Shown: one piece after another, positions 45,065-53,699 of the stretch | How positions within the stretch are numbered: position 1 is the first letter of the stretch | Layout: every line of letters starts with the position of its first letter | Source: Chryseobacterium bernardetii | Lineage (GTDB): Bacteria > Bacteroidota > Bacteroidia > Flavobacteriales > Weeksellaceae | Assembly: GCF_003815975.1 (NCBI RefSeq) | Contig: NZ_CP033932.1 | Location: forward strand, 1-64,000 | DNA: 64,000 bases | Direction of reading: 5' to 3' | The notes under the pieces: generated by a model | Database searches by the model: none | Told to the model about the DNA's origin: nothing | The model's input: only the letters and a program-made list of their open reading frames with translations | Made by a program: the position numbers and the translations under genes

Positions 45065-45095
45065 CAAAGATAGTAAAAAATTTTATTTGAACAAT
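45065..45095 (-). promoter_or_regulatory. rpsP-rimM promoter
   Basis: On the minus strand: TTG (45095-45093), 20-bp spacer, TATCTTTG (45072-45065). This is a perfect match to the Bacteroidota TTG-N19-21-TAnnTTTG promoter, 49 bp before the rpsP ATG, and the best-defined promoter in the window. Confidence 0.7.
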
Positions 45096-45197
45096 TAATA
45101 AATATAACAATTTATCAATCTAACAGTGTAACAATATTTAATTTGTTTTTTAACCATTGTTACATTGGTAAATTTTCAGATTGTTACATTAAAAATA

Positions 45198-45707
45198 TTA
45201 TACTGTCCCCATGTAGAAAAGGCCCAGGCATTTCTGGTTTTCCTCAATTGTAAGAGATTCTTTCAGATAATCAACAATTTTGGGAGAACTCCAGTAGCAG
45301 CCAATATTATTGGCCGTGCAGCTTAAATACATATTCTGAACCGCCATTGAAGTAGCCGCAATTTCTTCCCATTCAGGGACCATACCACTGAAATTAACAA
45401 TGATAGAAACAACAACATTAGCTTTATTGATCTTAAAGCCAATATCATTATATTTTTTCTCTAAAAATAACTGTTCAGGCTGAGTAGATTTATAGATTTC
45501 CTGCATTTCTAAAGCTAGTTTTGCTTTTTCTTCTCCTTTAAATATTTTGAAACGCCAGGGTTTAGTACGCTTATGGTTGGGAGCTAAAGTTGCTGAATGT
45601 AAAATTTCATCAATAACTTCCTGAGAGATTTCTGCGTCTGTATAATCTTTTGGGAAAATACTTCTTCTCTGCTCTATGATTTCTTTTAAAACTTCTGCTT
45701 TATTCAT
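45198..45707 (-). CDS. Nitroreductase family protein
   Basis: A 169-residue FMN-dependent nitroreductase-fold protein, similar to the YdjA/short group. The FMN-binding start RRSIFPKDYTDAEIS and the string LAPNHKRTKPWRFKIFKGEEK are visible, and VQNMYLSCTANNIGCYWSSP is the family's second conserved stretch. It is at the short end of the family, which is normal for this subgroup. Natural substrate unknown. Confidence 0.87.
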   Translation of the reverse strand: MNKAEVLKEIIEQRRSIFPKDYTDAEISQEVIDEILHSATLAPNHKRTKPWRFKIFKGEEKAKLALEMQEIYKSTQPEQLFLEKKYNDIGFKINKANVVVSIIVNFSGMVPEWEEIAATSMAVQNMYLSCTANNIGCYWSSPKIVDYLKESLTIEENQKCLGLFYMGTV

Positions 45708-45817
45708 AGAAGCAAAAATACAACATGTTGATTAATTTCAGGGAGGAAGGGCTAAGAATTTGAGATGAGATTTAAAAGGGTGTTATATCGTAAATTGAAA
45801 AATTGTAAAAGTTAATC

Positions 45818-45897
45818 GTGAATGGTCAATTCACTGTGCCTGTCAATTTTATGATATTATTAATTCACAATTCACCTGCAAAGCAAATTCACTATTG
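45818..45897. repeat. Degenerate AATTCAC repeat cluster
   Basis: In the 200-bp gap between two minus-strand genes, AATTCAC occurs four times, once as the inverted repeat GTGAATGGTCAATTCAC (45818-45834). It resembles the low-complexity TCAATTCAC-like filler seen in flavobacterial intergenic DNA. No gene seen here. Confidence 0.4.
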
Positions 45898-45907
45898 ACA
45901 ATAAAAG

Positions 45908-46357
45908 CTATAGCACTTCCACAATTTTCTGGTGAATTTTGTTCAATGTAAATTCGTCTCCGGCTTTCATTCCCATCATTTTTTTAGCCATGGGACTTTC
46001 AGAAGAAATGGCATAGAAGCGGTCTCCTTCAAAGAAGAATTCTCCTAATGACACAGAAATGTAGAAGCGGGCTTTATTGGTAATCACCAGAGACCCCAGC
46101 TGAATCCGGTCTGTGGAAGTATTCAGGACTTTTCCCATATTTCGTTTGAGATCATTTAAAGCACCAAGCTGTCTCTGCATCTGGTATATTTCTTCCTGCA
46201 TTTCTTCCCGCATGCTGTCATACTTTGGTGTTTTTTTAATGTCACGGCTAGCCTCCAGAGTAAATTCGATGAAATTTTTAAGTTTCTCAATTTTTTCTGC
46301 AATGGTGTTTTTTACGAAATCTCTGATATCACTTTTTTCAAATACAATCTTCTCCAT
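45908..46357 (-). CDS. GreA/GreB-like elongation factor family protein
   Basis: A 149-residue protein with an N-terminal coiled coil (residues 10-75, including MREEMQEEIYQMQRQLGALND) and a C-terminal domain with GSLVITNKARFYISVSLGEFF and SPMAKKMMGMKAGDEF, the latter being the SPLGxALxGKKxGDE motif of Gre factors. This is the GreA-like layout, though the N-terminal part is shorter and its acidic tip is not obvious. It could act at the RNA polymerase secondary channel; that part is inference. Confidence 0.7.
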   Translation of the reverse strand: MEKIVFEKSDIRDFVKNTIAEKIEKLKNFIEFTLEASRDIKKTPKYDSMREEMQEEIYQMQRQLGALNDLKRNMGKVLNTSTDRIQLGSLVITNKARFYISVSLGEFFFEGDRFYAISSESPMAKKMMGMKAGDEFTLNKIHQKIVEVL

Positions 46358-46480
46358 ACAATCGTTTCTTTATATAAAGATAACATTTTTAGAATAATAT
46401 TTATTCTTTTAATTCTTGTACAAAAAACAAACCATCAGCAGTAACAGTTCTTTATTATACCATTATTTTCATTACACCAT

Positions 46481-46512
46481 TAAAAAGCCTTGTATTTTTC
46501 TACAAGGCTTCC
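46481..46512 (-). terminator. Terminator of the SRPBCC gene
   Basis: AAGCCTTGTA (46485-46494) and TACAAGGCTT (46501-46510) form a perfect 10-bp stem around TTTTTC, followed on the minus strand by T-rich sequence. It begins 4 bp after the gene's stop codon. Confidence 0.85.
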
Positions 46513-46515
46513 ATT

Positions 46516-47040
46516 TTATTTTTCAGCTAATTTCTTCAGATCTCCTAATCCCTGGCCAAACATTTTATCCATATTGCTGTCCATCATAGGTTTCATGATC
46601 TTCATCATCGTATTCAGTTCATTATCAATCATCCATGTCACTTTGGTTCCGTTTCCTTCAGGGGTTAGTACAAAAGTACCTTTGGCATTCCCTTCAAAAG
46701 GCTTTATAAAATGAAGCTGGGTGACCATTTTTTCGTTCGGAACTGTTTCCATAATAGCCTGTTCACCTTCACTGTCATCTCCTTTCCAATGATAGGAATC
46801 TCCCATTTTAGTACCTTCTCCGGAATAAGTAATCTTAATATTTTTTATTTCTTTTGAAAAAGGATCCCACATATTATATCCTTTTAACGAACCTACATAT
46901 TGCCATACTTTTTCTTTGGGAGCATTAATGACAACAGTTTTTTCATAATGATAATCTTTACTGAAGGCCAACATGGCAATTACAGCATATACGATAATCA
47001 GCAAAATGATAATGCCAATAAATTTCAGGAGTGTTTTCAT
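46516..47040 (-). CDS. SRPBCC (polyketide cyclase/START-like) protein
   Basis: A 174-residue protein with one N-terminal membrane helix (residues 7-26, FIGIIILLIIVYAVIAMLAF), followed by an SRPBCC hydrophobic-ligand domain that starts EKTVVINAPKEKVWQYVGSLKGY and includes GDSYHWKGDD and GTKVTWMIDNEL. Ligand unknown. It stands alone. Confidence 0.85.
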   Translation of the reverse strand: MKTLLKFIGIIILLIIVYAVIAMLAFSKDYHYEKTVVINAPKEKVWQYVGSLKGYNMWDPFSKEIKNIKITYSGEGTKMGDSYHWKGDDSEGEQAIMETVPNEKMVTQLHFIKPFEGNAKGTFVLTPEGNGTKVTWMIDNELNTMMKIMKPMMDSNMDKMFGQGLGDLKKLAEK

Positions 47041-47252
47041 AGTCTATATATTTAAGGTTATTTACTTCAAAATGAGTCTCTCATCTGCTTTCAAAATTAA
47101 ATATTCTGACATCATCCCCTCTTTGCATAGGACAAGATTATTTAAAGATAAGGTATTTTTGTCATAACTTGGCTTTCAGGCATTATTTTTGAGCATTTCA
47201 GCTGTGATTCTCCGATGAATCCTTACATTTACGTTTAACTAAAAATCGAAAA

Positions 47253-49271
47253 ATGAATATTTTAACAGAAAAATTTAACACACCATATCACTCAGCACCG
47301 TTCGGTGAGATTAAAAATGAAGATTATCTTCCTGCTTTCAAAGAATTAATTCAGAAATCTGAGGAAGAGATCAATGCTATTGTTGATAATCCTGAAGCCC
47401 CTACTTTTGAAAATGTTATTGAAGCATTAGCGTATTCCGGAGAGCAGCTGGATGTGGTGTCAAATATCTTTTTCAATTTAAATTCTGCAGAAACCAGTGA
47501 TGAGATCCAACAGATCGCTCAGGAAGTTTCTCCGATTTTAACTGAATATTCTTCAAAAATCTCTCAAAATGAAGCCCTTTTCAACAAAATCAAAAAGGTT
47601 TATGATGAAAAGGAGAAATATAATCTCAATGAAGAGCAGGAAATGCTTTTGAATGAAACTTATAAAGGTTTTGTAAGAAGCGGCGCCCTATTAAACGAAG
47701 AAGATAAAGAAAAATTAAAGAAGATCAGCATGGATCTTTCTTTAAAATCTTTACAGTTCGGGCAGAATGTACTGGCTTCTACCAATGCCTATTTCAAACA
47801 TATTACAGATAAAGAACAGTTAGCCGGAATTCCTGAAGCAATTATTGAACAATTTGCAGAGGAAGCTAAAGAAAGAAATCTTGAAGGCTGGGTAGTTACT
47901 TTACAATATCCAAGCTATATTCCATTTATGACTTATGCTGAAAACCGCGAATTAAGAAAGGAGCTTGCGTTGGCTAATGGCAAAAAATCCTTTGACGGTG
48001 GTGAATATGACAACCAGAACCTCATCAAAGAGCTTCTTCAGTTAAAACAGCAGAAAGCAAAGCTTTTAGGGTATAAGGATTATGCAGATTTCGTACTGGA
48101 AGAAAGAATGGCAAAATCTCCTGTAAAAGTTTTTGATTTTTTAAGTGAACTTTTAACAAAGGCAAAACCTTATGCTGATCAAGAGATTGAGGAATTAAAA
48201 TCTCTTGCAAAAGCCGATGGAATTGAGGATATGCAAAGCTATGACCACGCTTTTTACGCTGAAAAGCTTCGTAAGCAGAAATTTGATCTTAATGATGAAG
48301 AACTAAAGCCTTATTTCCCTTTAAACCAGGTTCAGGATGCCGTTTTCGGACTGGCTGGCCAATTATTCGGGTTAACTTTTGAAGAAAGAAATGATATTCC
48401 GAAATACCACGAAGATGTAAAGGTTTATGAAGTTAAAGAAAACGGAACTTATAAATCTTTATTATACGTTGATTATTTCCCAAGAAAAGGGAAAAGAGCA
48501 GGAGCTTGGATGACAAGCTATAAAAACCAGTACAAACAGAATGGTGAAAACTCCCGTCCGCATATTTCAATTGTTTGCAATTTCAGCAAACCTACGAAAG
48601 ACACTCCTAGCTTATTAACATTCCAGGAAGTAACCACTTTATTCCATGAATTTGGGCATGCCCTTCACGGAATGATGGCAGATACGCAATACCCTACTCT
48701 TTCAGGAACTTCTGTAAAATGGGATTTTGTGGAACTTCCGTCCCAGTTTTTGGAAAACTTTTGCTATGAACCTGAATTCCTGAAAACTTTTGCGAAACAT
48801 TATAAAACGGGCGAGGTTCTTCCTGACGAAAAGATTGAAAAAATAGAGCAGTCTAAAAATTTTATGGAAGGGTATCAGACCTTAAGACAATTAGGTTTTG
48901 GTTTACTGGATATGAACTACCATACAAAAGTATCAGAGTTAGAGAACAAAAGTATAAAGGAATTTGAAGATCAATATACCCAAGCTACAACCCTTTATCC
49001 TATAAATCCTGAGACAGCAATGAGCCCAAGTTTCTCCCATATTTTCCAAGGTGGATATTCTGCTGGATATTATTCTTACAAATGGGCGGAAGTATTGGAT
49101 GCTGATGCTTTCCAGTATTTTAAAGAAAACGGTATTTTCAATCCTGAAATTGCAGCAAAATATAAAGTGCTTCTTTCTGCCGGCGGAACAAAAGATCCTA
49201 TGGAACTGTATAAAGCCTTCAGAGGAAGCGAGCCGAAGGTAGAAAGTCTGTTGAAAAGAGCTTTTGGATAG
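47253..49271 (+). CDS. M3 family metallopeptidase (peptidyl-dipeptidase Dcp-like)
   Basis: A 672-residue zinc peptidase of the thimet oligopeptidase family, probably a cytosolic oligopeptidase. The zinc motif is HEFGH (465-469) in LFHEFGHALHGMM, and the family string SQFLENFCYEPEFL follows with the third ligand. There is no signal peptide, which fits a cytosolic Dcp/OpdA-like role in peptide turnover. It starts a four-gene run on the plus strand with short gaps. Confidence 0.92.
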   Translation: MNILTEKFNTPYHSAPFGEIKNEDYLPAFKELIQKSEEEINAIVDNPEAPTFENVIEALAYSGEQLDVVSNIFFNLNSAETSDEIQQIAQEVSPILTEYSSKISQNEALFNKIKKVYDEKEKYNLNEEQEMLLNETYKGFVRSGALLNEEDKEKLKKISMDLSLKSLQFGQNVLASTNAYFKHITDKEQLAGIPEAIIEQFAEEAKERNLEGWVVTLQYPSYIPFMTYAENRELRKELALANGKKSFDGGEYDNQNLIKELLQLKQQKAKLLGYKDYADFVLEERMAKSPVKVFDFLSELLTKAKPYADQEIEELKSLAKADGIEDMQSYDHAFYAEKLRKQKFDLNDEELKPYFPLNQVQDAVFGLAGQLFGLTFEERNDIPKYHEDVKVYEVKENGTYKSLLYVDYFPRKGKRAGAWMTSYKNQYKQNGENSRPHISIVCNFSKPTKDTPSLLTFQEVTTLFHEFGHALHGMMADTQYPTLSGTSVKWDFVELPSQFLENFCYEPEFLKTFAKHYKTGEVLPDEKIEKIEQSKNFMEGYQTLRQLGFGLLDMNYHTKVSELENKSIKEFEDQYTQATTLYPINPETAMSPSFSHIFQGGYSAGYYSYKWAEVLDADAFQYFKENGIFNPEIAAKYKVLLSAGGTKDPMELYKAFRGSEPKVESLLKRAFG

Positions 49272-49295
49272 TAAAAATTAATAAGGAGCATTATT

Positions 49296-49703
49296 ATGAA
49301 GGAAGACCTTCAAAAAGAAATGAAAAGTATATCGCAAAGACTGGAAAATGTAAAAAAACTTCAGGCTAAAAGATGGGAAAATGAAGACCATTGGGACACT
49401 TTAAACGAGCTTTTGGTTAAAGAGTTAGATGAAATCTTACTTATTGAACCTGAGAATACCTCTGCGCTCATCAACATTGGGGCAATCTATTCTGATATGG
49501 GAGAAAATGAGAAAGCTTTGGAGTATTTAAGAATGGCGCTGAATCTGGGTTCTGAAGATAAAAACCTTTTTGTAAACCTGGCCATCGTTATGATTTATAT
49601 GGAAAAACATCAGGCTGAATATTTAGAATATCTGGAAGATGCCGAGGGAAAAGTTGAGAATCCACTTACTTTTAAAGCCTATTTCGACCCTCAATCTCAT
49701 TAA
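49296..49703 (+). CDS. Small TPR-repeat protein
   Basis: A 135-residue helical protein. Residues 55-105 carry TPR-like repeats (NTSALINIGAIYSDMGENEKALEYLRMALNLG is the clearest, with the usual spacing of G, Y and A). It is 24 bp after the M3 peptidase gene and 3 bp before the next gene, so these are probably cotranscribed. Function unknown. Confidence 0.7.
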   Translation: MKEDLQKEMKSISQRLENVKKLQAKRWENEDHWDTLNELLVKELDEILLIEPENTSALINIGAIYSDMGENEKALEYLRMALNLGSEDKNLFVNLAIVMIYMEKHQAEYLEYLEDAEGKVENPLTFKAYFDPQSH

Positions 49704-49706
49704 AAT

Positions 49707-50120
49707 ATGATAGAGAAATTAAAAAAATTAGAGGCAGCTTTTAATACTTCATTAAAAGCTGCTCTTGATACTATTGATCCTGAAAAGATTGATGAAATTC
49801 TGGACAACAGGGATTTACCAGCATTTTCGGATACATGGATGGAAGCTTATCAGGCTATTGAAGAGAAAATAGTAGATGAAGCAACTGAAGATGCTGTTAC
49901 CCATATCAGAAAAGAGATTTTCATCTCCACTTTCAAAGCTACAGGTTCCTCTGAACTGCCCGCTTATATTTCTGATGATTTCGGACTGATATCTTCTTAT
50001 TATATTCAAGGTATCGAAAACAGTTGGGTAACCCATTTGCTGTATACTTATCTTAACCATCAGATTCCTCAGGGAGAACTCATGAAAACGGATAAGACAA
50101 TAAAAGAATTAATTTTATAA
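49707..50120 (+). CDS. Hypothetical protein
   Basis: A 137-residue soluble, acidic, mostly helical protein with no recognised domain. Its N-terminus (MIEKLKKLEAAFNTSLKAAL) is helical, the middle has EDAVTHIRKEIFISTFKATGSSELPAYISDDFGLIS. Starts 3 bp after the TPR gene and 40 bp before the next; likely same operon. Strongly supported as coding by context, function unknown. Confidence 0.7.
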   Translation: MIEKLKKLEAAFNTSLKAALDTIDPEKIDEILDNRDLPAFSDTWMEAYQAIEEKIVDEATEDAVTHIRKEIFISTFKATGSSELPAYISDDFGLISSYYIQGIENSWVTHLLYTYLNHQIPQGELMKTDKTIKELIL

Positions 50121-50160
50121 ATAGGGAAATCTCAGTAATTTTCAAAACAACAGGAAAGAA

Positions 50161-51471
50161 ATGAACACTATTGAACAGCTTTACCAAACCTTAGATCAAC
50201 GCTGTCGTCCCGAAGATGTTGCGGAACTGATTGTTGAACTGATGAGAGGGCAACTGTCCATTCATGAGCTGGCGACTTTAAGTAAAGCAGCCAACCGTTC
50301 TCTGAAAAACAGTGTTTATGGGTATACCTCGATGCTTGGAACTTTTGGAAAAGCTGTTGGTGCGGAAAAACAGATCAAAAAAGCCATTGAGATCTTTAAA
50401 CTGAATGAAAAAGAAAACTCCGTTTATCATAGCATAAAGGCAATTGAAACATTTTTAAAAGAAGTTTCCCCATTAATTCATAAAGAAGTTGGAGAAAATA
50501 ATTTTAAAAGTGACCGGCTTAATAAAGATCTGAGAAAACTGGCCGGACTGGATATTTCTAAGCGAAATTACAATAAGAAATGGAGGCTTTTAAAACGTAT
50601 TGAAATCAGACTCCAAAAGTTCATTCATGAATCAAAAAAGATTGAACTTCAGAAAATAGCCAAACATGGACTTTCCCACACCATCAGTTTTGAAGGTTTC
50701 AGCAAAGATCTGAATACAGCCTGCTTTATTGCCTATTTCAATGCAAAGAGTAATCTCAGAAGTACATTTACCAATCAAAGCCAGGAAAGACCGTTTGATG
50801 AGATATGTGAAATGCTGTTTAACAGATGTCTGAAAAATCCAAATGAAGCCAATTGGGAAGTCATTTCCTATATTTATACTGACCCTAAAGTTTTAGTCCA
50901 TCTGAATGATGAACAAAAGGGAAAACTCTTAGGGAAATGGATGGCAATTCTTCAGGAGCTTTCCGAATTCCTTGAAGAACTTTGGAATGAGAACGATATT
51001 TACAGAAAAACAATGGCGGTAAAAAAAGGAAATGATTCCACTACCTGGAATAATACTGCCGGAGCATGGAATAAAGCACGGGATAACTGGATGAATTTAA
51101 TCTATGCTCTTGATCTTGATTTTATTCTTGATGATATTTGTTTTGGAAAAGTGATGCGGTTAATGGCTGCAGACGTTATTGCATGGCATCTATCATCCGG
51201 AGGAAAGATTGATCCCAACACAGAAGTCTGGAATGTAGTACCTTTGCCATGGGAGGTTTTTCAGGAAAAGGCTTTCTGTAATAAAGAAATAATCATCAGG
51301 GCCTGTAAGGATGCAGGTATTGATCCTGAAAAATCAGGCTGGATTGCTCCCCGTACTCATGGAGTAAGTGAATTTAAACCTACTCCGGAGCTCGTTCATG
51401 GAATAACTGTTTCCAATCCTTTTATGGCCAAGATTTTAAGACAAAACAAATATTTTTCAGGAAAACTCTGA
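50161..51471 (+). CDS. Unrecognised 436-residue protein
   Basis: Rich in helices and in Lys/Glu; no signal peptide or membrane segment. Two parts are suggested by composition: an N-terminal helical domain (residues 1-190, with SKAANRSLKNSVYGYTSML) and a C-terminal domain (about 200-436) with WNNTAGAWNKARDNWMNLIYALDLDFILDDICFG and an ending HGVSEFKPTPELVHGITVSNP. I do not recognise the family. It precedes two tRNA genes by 12 bp and follows the M3/TPR/hypothetical genes, so an operon reading into the tRNAs is possible. Confidence 0.75.
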   Translation: MNTIEQLYQTLDQRCRPEDVAELIVELMRGQLSIHELATLSKAANRSLKNSVYGYTSMLGTFGKAVGAEKQIKKAIEIFKLNEKENSVYHSIKAIETFLKEVSPLIHKEVGENNFKSDRLNKDLRKLAGLDISKRNYNKKWRLLKRIEIRLQKFIHESKKIELQKIAKHGLSHTISFEGFSKDLNTACFIAYFNAKSNLRSTFTNQSQERPFDEICEMLFNRCLKNPNEANWEVISYIYTDPKVLVHLNDEQKGKLLGKWMAILQELSEFLEELWNENDIYRKTMAVKKGNDSTTWNNTAGAWNKARDNWMNLIYALDLDFILDDICFGKVMRLMAADVIAWHLSSGGKIDPNTEVWNVVPLPWEVFQEKAFCNKEIIIRACKDAGIDPEKSGWIAPRTHGVSEFKPTPELVHGITVSNPFMAKILRQNKYFSGKL

Positions 51472-51483
51472 AACAAAATATAG

Positions 51484-51556
51484 GATAGGTTAGTTCAGTG
51501 GTAGAACTCCTGGCTCTTTAACCGGGTTGACGCAGGTTCGAGCCCTGTACCTATCC
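51484..51556 (+). tRNA. tRNA with 8-nt anticodon loop (Lys-like, CTT or quadruplet CTTT)
   Basis: Full cloverleaf: acceptor GATAGGT/ACCTATC, TA at 8-9, D arm GTTC/GAAC with AGTGGTA loop, anticodon stem CCTGG/CCGGG, variable loop TTGAC, T arm GCAGG/CCTGT with TTCGAGC. The anticodon loop is CTCTTTAA, eight nucleotides instead of seven. It looks like a Lys(CTT) loop CTCTTAA with one extra T, so U33 could present CTTT. The discriminator base is C, and a G at -1 can pair with it, unusual for Lys and reminiscent of tRNA-His. CCA is not encoded. Five bases separate it from the next tRNA, which shows the same loop expansion. Confidence 0.75.
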
Positions 51557-51561
51557 TGATT

Positions 51562-51634
51562 TCTGATATAGCTCAGTGGCAGAGCACCCGGCTCTTGGAC
51601 CGGGAGGACACAGGTTCGAGCCCTGTTATCAGAC
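51562..51634 (+). tRNA. tRNA with 8-nt anticodon loop (Gln-like, TTG/CTG or quadruplet CTTG)
   Basis: Cloverleaf: acceptor TCTGATA/TATCAGA, TA, D arm GCTC/GAGC with AGTGGCA, anticodon stem CCCGG/CCGGG, variable loop AGGAC, T arm ACAGG/CCTGT with TTCGAGC. The anticodon loop is CTCTTGGA, again eight nucleotides, as if T had been inserted into CTCTGGA (Gln CTG). The base after the acceptor is C. The T arm and much of the D arm match the upstream tRNA, so the two are probable duplicates. Standard tools may call it Gln(TTG) or undetermined. Confidence 0.75.
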
Positions 51635-51654
51635 CAATAAGAAATATAATAATT

Positions 51655-52350
51655 GTGAAAAAAACATACTTCCTTTATACCCTCCCATTCCTATTCTTTT
51701 TAAGCTGTAAAAATGAAAAGAAAGATTCAATGGCTGAAACAAAAGCTCCGGAAATTAATCAGGTAGAAAAAACAGATTCCTTAACTGCTGCAAGAATTGA
51801 TTCTGCCCAGGTTCCAAAAGCATTGAAATATAAAGGTAATTTTAAAGACGGATTCCGATGGAAGGATAAAACAGGAGAATATATAATACTTACTTCGGAA
51901 ACAGGAGTTTATTTCAATGAAAAGTTTCAGCATGAAAATGACGGCAGTGACGCTGAAATTTTTGCCCATTGTTATTCTTTGGAAAATAACCAGCAAATAT
52001 GGAAGGTAAATGACTTTATCAAAGACTGCATGGTAGATATTGATGCTGCATTCAAGAAAAATACTCTAAGCGTAACCGATCTTGATAAGAACGGTACTGC
52101 TGAAGTCTGGATGATGTATGAATTAGCCTGTAAAGGTGATGTAAGTCCCTCGGATTTAAAAGTCATCATGTATGAAGGAAATCAAAAATTCGCCATGCGT
52201 GGAGAATCAAAAATACAAACAGGAATGGAAACCCATGGAAAACCTGTATTTGAAGGAGGAACCTATACTTTTGACAAGGCATTCAAAGAAGGGCCAAAAG
52301 TTTTTAGAGAATATGCTGAAAAATTATGGAAGAAAAATATGGAAGAATAA
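51655..52350 (+). CDS. Lipoprotein, possibly of the M949_RS01915-like surface polysaccharide family
   Basis: The open frame runs from 51595, inside the tRNA gene, so a downstream start is needed: the GTG at 51655 gives MKKTYFLYTLPFLFFLSC (initiator Met), a clean lipoprotein signal with lipobox LFFLSC. The mature part has about 210 residues with FRWKDKTGEYIILTSETGVYF, then ELACKGDVSPSDLKVIMYEG near the end. I recall a Riemerella LPS-linked family of this style, but this is a memory-level guess. It may be at the cell surface. Confidence 0.6.
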   Translation: MKKTYFLYTLPFLFFLSCKNEKKDSMAETKAPEINQVEKTDSLTAARIDSAQVPKALKYKGNFKDGFRWKDKTGEYIILTSETGVYFNEKFQHENDGSDAEIFAHCYSLENNQQIWKVNDFIKDCMVDIDAAFKKNTLSVTDLDKNGTAEVWMMYELACKGDVSPSDLKVIMYEGNQKFAMRGESKIQTGMETHGKPVFEGGTYTFDKAFKEGPKVFREYAEKLWKKNMEE

Positions 52351-52566
52351 TTTGTAAATTAGTCCTATCAAACAGACTATGAAATAAGTTTGAAGCTGGG
52401 AGCTAGAAGCAGTAAGTTATGAAAAACATAACCAATAACTGTTTTTTTTATATAACTTAATTAGGTAATGACCATAATTTTGTGCTAAAAGTAACATCCA
52501 ACTTTCCTCTTCCAGCCCCTCAATCTTAGTTTTTGAAACGAATTAAAGTACTTTAAAATTTTAACT

Positions 52567-52767
52567 ATGTTATTAGCTATCATACTTCCCTTTTTATCTT
52601 TTATTGTCCGCGGAAAAATTCTTACAGGAATTATCTGTTTTATTTTACAGATTACCGTCATTGGCTGGCTTCCAGCGGCCATTTGGGCTGTGATGTCTTT
52701 AAATAATGATAGAGCCAATAAGCGTAACGAAGATTTAATACGTGCTGTACGCGAAGGCCGGAAATAA
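52567..52767 (+). CDS. YqaE/Pmp3-like small membrane protein
   Basis: A 66-residue protein with two membrane helices (LLAIILPFLSFIVRGK and ITGIICFILQITVIGWLPAAIWA) of the YqaE/Pmp3 family, which is often stress-inducible and helps control membrane potential. Residues 47-66 form a charged tail (NNDRANKRNEDLIRAVREGRK). Confidence 0.75.
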   Translation: MLLAIILPFLSFIVRGKILTGIICFILQITVIGWLPAAIWAVMSLNNDRANKRNEDLIRAVREGRK

Positions 52768-52918
52768 AATCATTTTACATCTATACATTGAGTCCTTTAT
52801 TTCGGTAAAGGATTTTTTTTGGAAAATTTTGGATCAGCATTTTAAATTTTTTCCATCTAATAATTGTAAATTTATTGTTGAGTAATCCCGGCCGTAAAAA
52901 CTGTAAATTTTTCCTGCT

Positions 52919-53650
52919 ATGAAAGAAAATAAATACGACGACCCGTCATTTTTTAACCAGTATGAGAAAATGCTCCGCTCCCAATTAGGGCTGGAAGGAG
53001 CAGGAGAATGGCACGCCCTGAAAAATATATTACCGGATTTTAAAGGAAAAAAAGTATTAGACCTTGGCTGCGGGTTCGGATGGCATTGCCGGTATGCCAT
53101 AGAAAATGGAGCAAAATCTGTAATCGGGATCGATCTTTCTGAGAAAATGCTGGCCAGGGCAAAGGAAATCAATAATCTCGAAGGCATCCTGTATGAAAGG
53201 AAAGCACTGGAGGATGTTAATTATCCTGCAGAACATTTTGATATTGTTTTAAGCTCTTTAACATTGCATTATGTGGAGTCATTCGATACCATTGTGCAAA
53301 ACATTTATCAGTGGCTGACTTCGGGCGGGTATTTTGTATTTTCTGTAGAACATCCTGTTTTTACTGCTGAAGGAAGCCAGGACTGGAACTATGATAAGAA
53401 TGGAGAGAAAACAAGCTGGCCTGTTGACAGGTATTTTATCGAAGGAAAAAGAAATACAACATTCTTAGGAGAAAATGTCATTAAATATCACAGAACCTTA
53501 ACTTCCTATTTAAACACATTATTGAAACACAACTTCAAAATAAAGGAAATCATTGAACCGGAACCAAGCCCTGGAATGCTGAAAGAAATTCCGGAAATGA
53601 AAGAGGAACTCCGAAGACCTATGATGCTACTGATCTCTGCAGAAAAATAA
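52919..53650 (+). CDS. Class I SAM-dependent methyltransferase
   Basis: A 243-residue methyltransferase. Motif I is KVLDLGCGFGWHCRYA (residues 42-57), followed by VIGIDLSEKMLARAKE, and motif II-like LSSLTLHYVESFDTIVQNIYQWLTSGG. The C-terminal part (about 130-243) is less conserved and may give acceptor specificity. No substrate can be read. It is convergent with the broken MFS gene. Confidence 0.85.
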   Translation: MKENKYDDPSFFNQYEKMLRSQLGLEGAGEWHALKNILPDFKGKKVLDLGCGFGWHCRYAIENGAKSVIGIDLSEKMLARAKEINNLEGILYERKALEDVNYPAEHFDIVLSSLTLHYVESFDTIVQNIYQWLTSGGYFVFSVEHPVFTAEGSQDWNYDKNGEKTSWPVDRYFIEGKRNTTFLGENVIKYHRTLTSYLNTLLKHNFKIKEIIEPEPSPGMLKEIPEMKEELRRPMMLLISAEK

Positions 53651-53699
53651 TCTGCCTAAGATTCAAATATTTCAATAACTGAATATACTGTTATAAACA

